Shown here piece after piece: positions 15,348 to 22,350 of a stretch of DNA of 55,174 bases. Made by a program: the position numbers and the translations under genes. The stretch lies in assembly GCA_036514635.1 (NCBI GenBank), contig DATBWU010000053.1:1-55174 (forward strand), in the 5' to 3' direction. Within the stretch, counting starts at the first letter, position 1. Each line of letters begins with the position of its first letter. Origin of the DNA: DASSFZ01 sp036514635. GTDB taxonomy: Bacteria; Chloroflexota; Anaerolineae; Fen-1058. The notes under the pieces are model-generated. The model was not told where the DNA came from. It saw nothing but the letters and a program-made list of their open reading frames with translations, and made no database searches.

Positions 15348-16532
15348 CTACAACTCCCCCTTGAACGCCCGATCCAACACGCTCGGCAGCAGCGCGTCGA
15401 GTTCCGCCTGCGTCTGCGCCTGCAACGCCTTCAGCGCATCGACCTTCGCTTGCGGACCGTCGAGGTAGGCCACGATGCGGCGCTGTTCGTCGAGAGGCGG
15501 CGTGGGCATTGGAAAATCACGGATGAACTTCAAGACAAGATTCTGATTCCCAACGCCACGTGTTCCTGCGTCGGAATGCTCTCGGAGTCTGGGTGAGTTC
15601 AGCATATATTCTGTGAACTTTGGGTCTAAACGAGTCTTATCCAGTTTGAGCAAAGCAAGGCTCACGAAGATGCTGAATTCGCGATCAATATCTATCGCTT
15701 TGGCGAAACCTGTTGTACCGACTTTCGTGAGCAACACGTCATCACGCTCTGGCTTACATCGTTTCGTGAGCATTTCATGTTCTTCAAGTGTGATGAACTT
15801 TGTATTGTCAAAGCGAATGTGACCAGTGGTAATGTCTTTGACTGAAAGGAATGGAATACCTTCTGGCACATATGTCGGAGTCACATGAGTTCCATCAGTA
15901 ATCGTGCGGCACAGGTTATCAAGCCGCTCAACACCACCAGCAACTCTAATGGCCTCATCGTAAGCACGGCCTAAGATAGCACTTTTTAGCGCCTCTGCCT
16001 CCTCCACCGCCAGCCGACGCAGCCCGCGCGCCTCTTCAATCTTCGCCGCCAGTTCTTCGATTCGCGCGACGAGGCGGCGTTGCTCGTCGAGCGGGGGAAG
16101 GGGAATCTCATAGTCAAGAACATCGTCGGGACGAATGGCAGCGTAGTTTGTTGATCCTTGTGCGGACACTTGATCACGAAAGGCAGGTGTCCGAATGAAG
16201 TAATTCAAGAATCCTCGATCCAGGAGCGAGTCGTCAATCGCAAACAGAAAGTAATGGCTGCTGACAATCGCACCCTCTAATTCATCTGGGACAATTCCAA
16301 ATCCGCCAACCTTCGCGTCGATCTCCGCGACCAAGAACTCGCCAGCACGACAGACTTGTTGCCTCTTGGTTTTGATCTCCGCTCCTACCGCAGTGTCTCG
16401 TAACACGATGCCTTGCGCATGGAGTTGAACCCGACAGCGTTTGTAGGTTTCCAGATCATTGATCTCAATGAATTCTTTGCGTTGGCGAATGGCGTTATCC
16501 AGCGTCACCATCGGCCACGTGGTCGTCATCAT
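15348..16532 (-). CDS. hsdS: Type I restriction-modification specificity subunit HsdS
   Basis: A 394-residue protein with the two-fold HsdS layout: two target-recognition domains separated by conserved helical repeats, PLPPLDEQRRLVARIEELAAKIEEA in the middle and PTPPLDEQRRIVAYL to the end. Each recognition domain normally reads one half of a bipartite DNA site; HsdS guides HsdM and HsdR. No intact HsdM or HsdR exists in the window. The start codon overlaps the stop of the transposase gene (ATGA), so the two are translationally coupled. Base composition is somewhat AT-richer inside the recognition domains than in neighbouring genes, common for horizontally exchanged hsdS. Confidence 0.9.
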   Translation of the reverse strand: MMTTTWPMVTLDNAIRQRKEFIEINDLETYKRCRVQLHAQGIVLRDTAVGAEIKTKRQQVCRAGEFLVAEIDAKVGGFGIVPDELEGAIVSSHYFLFAIDDSLLDRGFLNYFIRTPAFRDQVSAQGSTNYAAIRPDDVLDYEIPLPPLDEQRRLVARIEELAAKIEEARGLRRLAVEEAEALKSAILGRAYDEAIRVAGGVERLDNLCRTITDGTHVTPTYVPEGIPFLSVKDITTGHIRFDNTKFITLEEHEMLTKRCKPERDDVLLTKVGTTGFAKAIDIDREFSIFVSLALLKLDKTRLDPKFTEYMLNSPRLREHSDAGTRGVGNQNLVLKFIRDFPMPTPPLDEQRRIVAYLDGPQAKVDALKALQAQTQAELDALLPSVLDRAFKGEL

Positions 16533-17164
16533 AGGCCGGCCTCGCGGAGATAGGGAATCACCGTCGTGGCGACGGGTCGGGCCGTCACCGGGTTGTCGTG
16601 GTCCAACGACCATTTCAACGGATTGTTTTGAATGTATCGGCGAATGGCATTCCATTGGCGGTCATTGCGGACGACGTGTTCGTAATAATTGCGCTGCCAA
16701 AATGGTGTGCCCGGCGTGCCGCGCAGAACGTTCGCGCGTTTGGCCGTGTTCATTTTGAAATACCCGATGATTTTGGGCAATAACATTTTGCGGCGTCGTT
16801 TGGCGGACGATTCATCGTGTCGGGGCGATTCATTGGGTAGGGGCGATTCATTGGGTAGGGGCGATTCATGAATCGCCCCTACATCAATCGCCCCGATAAC
16901 AATAACGCCGTGGACATGATTGGGCATGATCACAAACGTATCCAATGCGATTCCCGGGAACCGCGCCGGGAGGGTGTCCCACACCTCCTGCACCACCTGG
17001 CCGGTCGCATTCAACATCATGCACCCATCGACCACCTCGCCCAGCAGGCATTGTCGATCCTGAACGCAAATGGTGACGAAATACGCCCCGGCCTGCGAAT
17101 AATCGTATTCTGGCAAGCGGATCGAACGCCGGTGGTGACGGTCTGGATCAAAACGATGCGTCAT
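16529..17164 (-). CDS. REP-associated tyrosine transposase (RAYT, Y1/HUH type)
   Basis: A 211-residue protein with the HUH motif PNHVHGVIV (His83 and His85) and a downstream YIQNNP motif (Tyr177, the probable nucleophile), as in IS200-like RAYT enzymes that cut single-stranded REP hairpins. The N-terminus RRSIRLPEYDYSQAGAYFVTICV is typical. An insertion at about residues 91-118, rich in HESPLPNESP, is encoded by REP sequence inside the gene. A near-identical REP palindrome lies 18 bases upstream of the start. It sits within a broken type I restriction locus and its stop overlaps the hsdS start. All catalytic residues look intact. Confidence 0.9.
   Translation of the reverse strand: MTHRFDPDRHHRRSIRLPEYDYSQAGAYFVTICVQDRQCLLGEVVDGCMMLNATGQVVQEVWDTLPARFPGIALDTFVIMPNHVHGVIVIGAIDVGAIHESPLPNESPLPNESPRHDESSAKRRRKMLLPKIIGYFKMNTAKRANVLRGTPGTPFWQRNYYEHVVRNDRQWNAIRRYIQNNPLKWSLDHDNPVTARPVATTVIPYLREAGL
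16822..16882. repeat. REP palindrome and half-sites inside the RAYT gene
   Basis: The half-site GGGGCGATTCAT occurs three times in tandem at 18-base spacing. The last copy is joined to its inverse to make a perfect 28-bp palindrome at 16855-16882 (GTAGGGGCGATTCA and its complement). The whole block is in frame within the transposase gene. Confidence 0.9.
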
Positions 17165-17181
17165 GGGCGCAAATTCCGCTG

Positions 17182-17208
17182 GTAGGGGCGATTCATGAAT
17201 CGCCCTAC
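17182..17208. repeat. REP palindrome upstream of the RAYT gene
   Basis: The same palindrome as inside the gene, missing one C in the right arm (27 bases). It lies just 5' of the transposase start on the minus strand and is a likely substrate of that enzyme. Confidence 0.88.
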
Positions 17209-17289
17209 GCCTGTCTGTCCCGCCTTCAACACCGCCTGAATCTCCGCCATGATCTCCGCACGTCGCTCGCGGCCACCTTCCAGGCGCGC

Positions 17290-18035
17290 TCATTCTCTTC
17301 GCGCTTGTTCCACCACGCCGTGCAGCGCCTCGCCCAGCGGGCTGAACGTGCGGTCTTTGGCTTGATCGATGAGGACGTTCCGATCGGCCAGATACAGAAT
17401 GCGCTGCTTGCGCTTCATCTTCCACAACCGATAGACGATCTGGAATGCGACGAACGTCTTGCCCGTTCCGGTCGCCATCGTGATCAGAATACGCGGCTGA
17501 CCCCGAATCACGGCTTCGACGGCGTGATTGATCGCAATCGTCTGATAGTAACGCGGGCCTTGCCGCCGACCTCTTCAAAGTAGGCCGTCAGCGCATCGGT
17601 CGCGTCTTTGTCGTTGTGTAAGTTCAACTTGCCACGCAGCCGCCGCCACAACTCATCGGGCGAGGGAAAGTCCGTGAGTGCCCGTTCCATGCCCGTGGTG
17701 AAATCATGCTTGACGATGCCCTTGCCATTGCTGGCGTAGGCGAAGTGTAGCCCCAACATCTGCGCGTAACCCAGCACTTGCTGCAAGCCGTCGCCCGGCT
17801 GCTTGTATTCGGCTTTCGCCTCGACCACAGCGATCGGGTAATTCTTGCGCAGACACAACAGGTAGTCGGGGCGACCGCTCTCTTTGCGTGTGTGTCGGTG
17901 TCCGATGGGCACGATGCGCCCCGGTGTGATGACGACCTGCTCGGCGATGAAGTCATCTTCCCAGCCGGCGGAGTGCAGCTTGGGGACGATGTAGGTTCGG
18001 CAGGTGTTGGCTTCGGAAGGCATAGGCGTGGACAC
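17290..18035 (-). pseudogene. hsdR: Type I restriction subunit HsdR, N-terminal fragment with frameshift
   Basis: The first part (from 18035) is the HsdR N-terminal nuclease domain with RPDYLL and AVVEAKAEY (PD...ExK). The second part (to 17290) is the start of the helicase with Walker A ATGTGKT and ILYLADRNVLIDQAK. The frames differ by one base near 17555: restoring one C in GCCCGC would read KAPRYYQTIAINHAVEAV and rejoin the helicase. The protein then stops after about 250 residues instead of the usual 800-1000, shortly before the REP palindrome. Between 17220 and 17285 a frame reads AEIMAEIQAVLKAG, possibly the tail of another lost subunit. The lesion may be decay or partly an assembly error. 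Confidence 0.8.
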
Positions 18036-18101
18036 TCATGCTCGCTGAGGATGGACGCGATTGTAGGACGGAACAGGGCGAGGGTCAAACTGATGAAACA
18101 C

Positions 18102-18134
18102 ACCGCCTGACCTCTTGTGCGGGTCGGGCGGTTT
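18102..18134 (+). terminator. Possible terminator hairpin
   Basis: ACCGCCTGACC pairs with GGTCGGGCGGT (one G-T pair) around an 8-9 base loop and is followed by TTT. It lies between the divergent hsdR remnant and the pterin dehydratase gene. The T-tract is short, so termination is uncertain. Confidence 0.35.
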
Positions 18135-18181
18135 CCGAGAATCGGCGTTATCCCAAACTCGATTCTCGCGCCTCGCTACTT

Positions 18182-18210
18182 TTGCGTTGTGCCTCACTTC
18201 CGCATATACT
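18182..18210 (+). promoter_or_regulatory. Sigma-70-like promoter for the pterin dehydratase gene
   Basis: TTGCGT (18182-18187), a 17-base spacer and TATACT (18205-18210) lie 37 bases before the start codon at 18248, giving a leader of about 30 bases with an AGGGGG ribosome-binding site. Confidence 0.6.
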
Positions 18211-18247
18211 TTTTGAGTCCTGCTCGTGACAAGCCAGGGGGAATAAC

Positions 18248-18613
18248 ATGGATGCACTTTCGCAACTGAAATGCGTCGCCTGCCGTGGCGGTGAACCGAC
18301 GGTGACCGACGCGGAAATCGCGCAGTATCAGCCGCAGGTTGCCGAGTGGCAAATCGTCGAGCGTGACGGTATCCGCCGGTTGGAGCGTGTTTTCAAGTTC
18401 AAGAACTTCGTCGAGGCGCTGGCGTTCACCCATCAGGTCGGCGAACTGGCCGAGGCGGAAGGCCATCATCCCGCGATTTTGACCGAGTGGGGCAAGGTCA
18501 CGGTGACGTGGTGGACGCACAAGATCAAGGGATTGCATCGCAACGACTTCATCATGGCCGCCAAGACGGATCGGTTATTTGTTGACCACCAAGACACAAA
18601 GGCACTAAGATAA
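18248..18613 (+). CDS. 4a-hydroxytetrahydrobiopterin dehydratase (pterin carbinolamine dehydratase)
   Basis: A 121-residue PCD/DCoH protein. The active-site histidines are His73 and His74 in AEGHHPAILTEW and His91 in TWWTHKIKGLHRNDFIMAAKTD. The enzyme dehydrates 4a-carbinolamine pterin formed by aromatic amino acid hydroxylases; in bacteria lacking those it may support molybdopterin or other pterin metabolism. No hydroxylase is visible here. The core ends at about residue 109; the final dozen residues (LFVDHQDTKALR) are encoded by an inserted repeat arm that also supplies the TAA stop. The N-terminus carries an unusual CVAC pair. Confidence 0.92.
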   Translation: MDALSQLKCVACRGGEPTVTDAEIAQYQPQVAEWQIVERDGIRRLERVFKFKNFVEALAFTHQVGELAEAEGHHPAILTEWGKVTVTWWTHKIKGLHRNDFIMAAKTDRLFVDHQDTKALR

Positions 18614-18639
18614 CTTTGTGTCTTGGTGTCTTCGTGGTT
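18585..18639. repeat. CCACCAAG/CACAAAG-family hairpin overlapping a gene end
   Basis: The left arm ACCACCAAGACACAAAGGCA pairs with the right arm TTTGTGTCTTGGTGTC and CTTCGTGGT. The left arm is inside the pterin dehydratase gene and supplies its last codons and stop. Confidence 0.75.
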
Positions 18640-18748
18640 AATAATGAGGGAGGGCATGGCGGGGCTGATTGCGCTGCTGACGCGCCGCGATGCGACGCGG
18701 TATCGGTTAGGGCAGAGTCTGAATCTGCCGAATTGACGGCAGTCAGCG

Positions 18749-18777
18749 TGTCATTTACCGGCAACTTGCGCTATAAT
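18749..18777 (+). promoter_or_regulatory. Possible promoter, now separated from its gene by a mobile repeat
   Basis: A perfect TATAAT (18772-18777) with a weak TGTCAT 17 bases upstream. It is the only promoter-like sequence before the large ATPase gene at 18933; the 92-bp mobile element is inserted between them. The rest of 18640-18771 holds no gene I can support. Confidence 0.4.
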
Positions 18778-18804
18778 CAGCGCGTTCCTTGCGTGAGCAG
18801 TTAC

Positions 18805-18896
18805 TGGTGATTGCACACATCTTGAATGCTCGCCGACCGCGTCCGCGCGGTCGGCCCGCGAGGACGCGGGCCTGGAGCACCTGTGGATAATCACCA
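18805..18896. mobile_element. Short palindrome-ended non-autonomous element, copy 2 (92 bp)
   Basis: Ends TGGTGATT and AATCACCA are inverted. The centre has nested GC palindromes (GACCGCG...CGCGGTC). The element is flanked on both sides by a perfect 10-base direct repeat GAGCAGTTAC (18795-18804 and 18897-18906), the footprint of insertion. It shares nearly all its sequence with the 73-bp copy at 7784 and encodes nothing, so it must be moved by an enzyme in trans. Confidence 0.8.
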
Positions 18897-18932
18897 GAGC
18901 AGTTACTTATAGCGCAGTCAGCGGGGGCGACC

Positions 18933-21026
18933 ATGGCAACGCGCGTGGCCGATCGGTTGAGCACGGCACGCCATCGGCAATTCGTAGGTCGTGCGGGGGA
19001 ATGCGACTTCTTTCGATCGGCGCTGATCGCCGAAGAGATGCCGTTTCAGGTGTTGTACGTCTTCGGGCCTGGCGGCATCGGCAAGACCAGTCTCCTGCGC
19101 GAATTCATCCGCATCGGTGAAGAGGCCGGCGTCCCGGCGGCGTACCTCGACGCGCGCAACATCGATCCGTCGCCGGAGTCGTTCATGGTCGCGCTGCGCC
19201 TGACCCTGGGCTTGGCGCTGCAAGACTCGTATGTACAGTTCCTCGCTTCGCATCCCACTCGATCGGTCGTAATCCTGGACACGTGTGAGACACTCGCGCC
19301 GCTGGATACCTGGCTGCGCGAGGCGTTCTTGCCGCAATTGCCGGAAAACGTGCTGGTCGTCATGGCGGGCCGCAACGGGCCTTCGCTGGCTTGGCGCGCC
19401 GATCCAGGCTGGCAAACACTGATTCGCACCCTGCCGTTGCGCAATCTCGACCCGGATGAAAGCCGCACGTACCTGGCGCGGCGGCAGATTCCCGCCGACC
19501 AGCACCGGGCGGTGCTCGAGTTTACGCACGGCCATCCCCTGGCGTTGTCGCTCGTCGCCGACGCCTTCGCCCAGCGCAGTGGCGTGCAGTTTCAACCGGA
19601 AGCCGAGCCGGACATCGTCAAGACGCTGTTGGAGCAGTTCGTTCACAAGGTTCCCAGCCCGGCGCATCGCGCGGCGCTGGAGGCGTGTGCGATGGTGCGC
19701 CTGACCACCGAAGCGCTGCTGGCCGAGATGCTGGCGACCGCCGACGCGCACGAGTTGTTCGAGTGGCTGCGCGGGTTGTCCTTCATCGAAACCGATCGGC
19801 AGGGCTTATTTCCGCACGACCTGGCGCGCGATGCGCTGTCCGCCGACGTGCACTGGCGCAACCCCGACTGGTACGCCGAGCTGCATCGTCGCGCGCGCAA
19901 CTACTTCACCACCCGCATTCAATCGACGCGCGGGCAGGAGCAGCAGCGCATCCTGTTCGATCTGGTGTATTTGCATCGGGATAACCCGGCGGTGCGACCG
20001 TACATCGAATGGAAAGAAAGCGGCAGCGTTTTCAGCGATGCACTGCGGCCCGGCGAAGAATCGGCTCTGGCGGCGATGGGCGCTCAACACGAAGGCGAGG
20101 AATCGGCCCGATTGGCCGACTACTGGCTGAAGCGGCAACCCGGCCGTACCGTCGCGTTCCGCGATGTCCATGGTCACCTGGCCGGTTTCGTCAGCATGAT
20201 TGCGCTTGATCTGCTCAGCCCGGATGATCTGCGTGCAGACCCGGCGATGCGCGGCGCAGTCGAATACTTGCAGCGCCACGCGCCCTTGCGCCCGGGTGAG
20301 ACCGCGACGCTCTTCCGCCATTGGATGGCGCGCGATACGTACCAGGCGGTATCGTCCACGCAGAGCCTCGTCTTTATCAACGCCGTGCGGCATTATTTGA
20401 TGACTCCCGGCCTGGCTTTCACCTTCTTCCCCTGCGCCGATCCCGATTTCTGGCTGACGGTGTTCACCTACGTCGATCTGGCGCGTCTCCCCGAAGCCGA
20501 CTTCGAAGTGGATGGCCGGCGGTACGGCATGTATGGGCACGACTGGCGAACGGTCCCGCCGGTGGCCTGGCTGGCCCTGCTGGGCGAACGCGAGGTGGCC
20601 GCCGGATTGGACCCCGCGCCTCCACCTGCCGCCGAACCGCTGATCGTCTTGAGCCGGTCCGACTTTGCCAATGCTGCCCACGATGCCCTGCGCGATTTCA
20701 CCCGACCCGACGTGCTGCGCACCAACCCGTTGTTGCGCTCGCGCCTGGTTGCGGCGCGCGTCGGCCTGAACGCCGATCCGGCCCAGCGCATCGCCGCGCT
20801 TCAGGCGACTCTAAGAGAAGCCGTCGATTCGCTTCAGCCCTCCCCGCGCGATGCCAAACTGCACCGCGCGTTGATCCACACCTACATTCAGCCTGCACCC
20901 ACGCAGGAACAGGCCGCCGAACGGCTCGACTTGCCGTTCAGCACCTACCGCCGGCACCTGAAGTCAGGTGTGACGCGCGTCACAGACATCCTCTGGCAGC
21001 ACGAGATCGGCGGCACGGAGAAGTGA
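18933..21026 (+). CDS. Large STAND-like ATPase with GNAT-like middle and C-terminal HTH
   Basis: A 697-residue protein. The N-terminus has QFVGRAGECDFF followed by Walker A GPGGIGKT (45-52) and a Walker B-like VVILDTCE (about 110), as in AAA/STAND ATPases that gate signalling. Residues about 395-560 (GHLAGFVSMIALDLL, then a hydrophobic FINAVRHYL and TFFPCADPDFW) look like a GNAT acetyltransferase fold, which I infer weakly. The last 60 residues (TQEQAAERLDLPFSTYRRHL) resemble a sigma-region-4-type helix-turn-helix. This suggests a nucleotide-regulated transcription factor or sensor. No clear ribosome-binding site is seen before the ATG at 18933. The gene stands alone, with a mobile repeat upstream. 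Confidence 0.65.
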   Translation: MATRVADRLSTARHRQFVGRAGECDFFRSALIAEEMPFQVLYVFGPGGIGKTSLLREFIRIGEEAGVPAAYLDARNIDPSPESFMVALRLTLGLALQDSYVQFLASHPTRSVVILDTCETLAPLDTWLREAFLPQLPENVLVVMAGRNGPSLAWRADPGWQTLIRTLPLRNLDPDESRTYLARRQIPADQHRAVLEFTHGHPLALSLVADAFAQRSGVQFQPEAEPDIVKTLLEQFVHKVPSPAHRAALEACAMVRLTTEALLAEMLATADAHELFEWLRGLSFIETDRQGLFPHDLARDALSADVHWRNPDWYAELHRRARNYFTTRIQSTRGQEQQRILFDLVYLHRDNPAVRPYIEWKESGSVFSDALRPGEESALAAMGAQHEGEESARLADYWLKRQPGRTVAFRDVHGHLAGFVSMIALDLLSPDDLRADPAMRGAVEYLQRHAPLRPGETATLFRHWMARDTYQAVSSTQSLVFINAVRHYLMTPGLAFTFFPCADPDFWLTVFTYVDLARLPEADFEVDGRRYGMYGHDWRTVPPVAWLALLGEREVAAGLDPAPPPAAEPLIVLSRSDFANAAHDALRDFTRPDVLRTNPLLRSRLVAARVGLNADPAQRIAALQATLREAVDSLQPSPRDAKLHRALIHTYIQPAPTQEQAAERLDLPFSTYRRHLKSGVTRVTDILWQHEIGGTEK

Positions 21027-21096
21027 CCGGGAAAATGAGCAAAAAGTGAGCACCTTTCGGACTGGAAAACGAGCCTCCGCCTGGGTTACACTGGGG

Positions 21097-21126
21097 TTGA
21101 CAATCGGCAGCCAAAGTGTGTTTTAT
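21097..21126 (+). promoter_or_regulatory. Possible promoter for the first SnoaL-like gene
   Basis: A perfect -35 box TTGACA (21097-21102) is followed after 18 bases by the weak -10 TTTTAT (21121-21126), about 80 bases before the start codon at 21206. Confidence 0.4.
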
Positions 21127-21205
21127 CCATGATCGCTCGTTCGTGTGGTTCATGCAGAACCGGCAACGGTTCGTTCGACCGCCCGTGTAGAAGAAAGGAG
21201 CCCCC

Positions 21206-21649
21206 ATGTCTGTCCAAGAGAACATCAGGCTTGACGAAGAATTTATTGCCGCCTGGAACAGCCACGACGTAGACCGCGCACTGGCGGTATTGTCCGAGGA
21301 GGTGGTCTGGCACGATGTGGCCAGTCCGGAACCCATGCACGGCAAGGCCGCTATTCGCCCGTACCTTCAGGGCTGGTTCACCGCGTTTCCCGACCTGACC
21401 GCCATGGTGAAGAACCGCGTCGTCACCGAAGATCAGGTGGCCGCCGAACTGAGCTTCACCGGGACCAACAGCGGCCCGCTGCAGATGGCGCCTGGCGCAC
21501 CGGCCATTCCCGCCACGGGGAAAAAAGTCACGGGCCGGGGAACGTACTTTGTCCGAATCCGAAACGGCAAAGCCATGGAAGTGCACAGCTATCCTGACGG
21601 GGCCGGGTTGATGATGCAGCTTGGGCTGGTTCCGCCGCCGGGCGGGTAA
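21206..21649 (+). CDS. SnoaL-like ester cyclase / NTF2-fold protein
   Basis: A 147-residue NTF2-like protein with the SnoaL pattern: EEFIAAWNSHDVDRALAVL, a central PYLQGWFTAFPDL and a late GRGTYFVRIRNGKAMEVHSYPD. Family members range from polyketide cyclases to small hydrolases; a catalytic role cannot be assigned. A strong GAAAGGAG lies before the ATG. A second SnoaL-like gene follows after a composite repeat, suggesting an old tandem pair, since both share AAWN-HD and FPDL motifs. Confidence 0.8.
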   Translation: MSVQENIRLDEEFIAAWNSHDVDRALAVLSEEVVWHDVASPEPMHGKAAIRPYLQGWFTAFPDLTAMVKNRVVTEDQVAAELSFTGTNSGPLQMAPGAPAIPATGKKVTGRGTYFVRIRNGKAMEVHSYPDGAGLMMQLGLVPPPGG

Positions 21650-21656
21650 CTGCTAA

Positions 21657-21780
21657 CTCACCTTACGCAAGAGACCATTTCACCGCCGAGAACGCAGAGG
21701 GCGCGGAGCGGATTTCCAAGCAAATCTCTGCGTTCTCCGCGCACTCTGCGGTAAAGTCCTGCCCGACTGCGTAAGGTGAG
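21657..21780. repeat. Nested inverted repeat enclosing a CGCAGAG hairpin
   Basis: Outer perfect 13-bp arms CTCACCTTACGCA (21657-21669) and TGCGTAAGGTGAG (21768-21780) surround an inner hairpin of CGCAGAG words (CACCGCCGAGAACGCAGAG to CTCTGCGGT). The word CTGCTAA occurs directly outside both ends, like a short target duplication. It fills the gap between the two SnoaL-like genes. Confidence 0.75.
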
Positions 21781-21805
21781 CTGCTAATAGACACAGACTT
21801 CTGCC

Positions 21806-22222
21806 ATGCCCGAATCGATTGAGCAGTTCATTACCGAATTCATCGCGGCGTGGAATGCGCACGACATCGATCGCGTGACGTCGTGCTACTGCCCGGAGTA
21901 CGAGGAAGAGGACGTGGCCCAGCCTACGCCGGCGAGCGGGCGCGACGACCTCCGCCGCCGGGTGGCCTATTACTTGCGGGCTTTCCCCGATTTGCGTGTT
22001 TCACTGGATGATGTCGTTGTCGAAGGCAATCGCATTGTCTTATTTTGGACCTGGCACGGGACGCATCAAGCGACGTTCATGCGCATCCCGCCGACCGGCC
22101 GAACGGTGGCCGTGCGCGGCACCTCATTGATTCACCTGGAGGACGGCAAAATCCGGCGTGCGCTGCGGGTCTGGGACTTGGCCGGCCTGCTGCGAGGGAT
22201 TGGCCTTTTGCCCGAACTCTAA
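21806..22222 (+). CDS. SnoaL-like protein (second copy)
   Basis: A 138-residue NTF2-fold protein sharing ITEFIAAWNAHDIDRV, AFPDLRVSLDDVV and PPTGRTVAVRGTSLIHLEDGKI with the SnoaL/ester cyclase group and with the preceding gene. It differs in the acidic EEEDVAQP segment. The function is unknown. There is no clear Shine-Dalgarno; the ATG at 21806 follows the nested repeat by 25 bases. Confidence 0.75.
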   Translation: MPESIEQFITEFIAAWNAHDIDRVTSCYCPEYEEEDVAQPTPASGRDDLRRRVAYYLRAFPDLRVSLDDVVVEGNRIVLFWTWHGTHQATFMRIPPTGRTVAVRGTSLIHLEDGKIRRALRVWDLAGLLRGIGLLPEL

Positions 22223-22225
22223 TCG

Positions 22226-22300
22226 ACCTCTCCTCAACCCCATCCCCTTCTCCTCATTCCATGTTGAAGAGGAAAAGGCGATGGGGGATGAGGTATAGAG
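22226..22300. repeat. C/T-rich dyad (CCCCATCCCCTTCTCCTC family)
   Basis: The left arm ACCTCTCCTCAACCCCATCC with CCTTCTCCTC pairs imperfectly with the right arm GAAGAGGAAAAGG and GATGGGGGATGAGG. A strong hairpin is possible, but no T-tract follows. Confidence 0.55.
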
Positions 22301-22350
22301 GGCGGCGCAAGTGCAGGCATCACGTTTCACGCATCTTTCCAGGTGAACAC

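Noticed and set aside
16822..16882. Possible CRISPR-like array because of three regularly spaced repeats
   Set aside because: Unit spacing is 18 bases with no unique spacers, and the repeats are REP half-sites inside a transposase gene.
18644..18736. Micro-frame MREGMAGLIALLTRRDATRY... of about 30 codons with GGGAGG upstream of its second Met
   Set aside because: No homology, a very short basic product, and it lies between a repeat hairpin and a promoter-like sequence; not enough support to call a gene.
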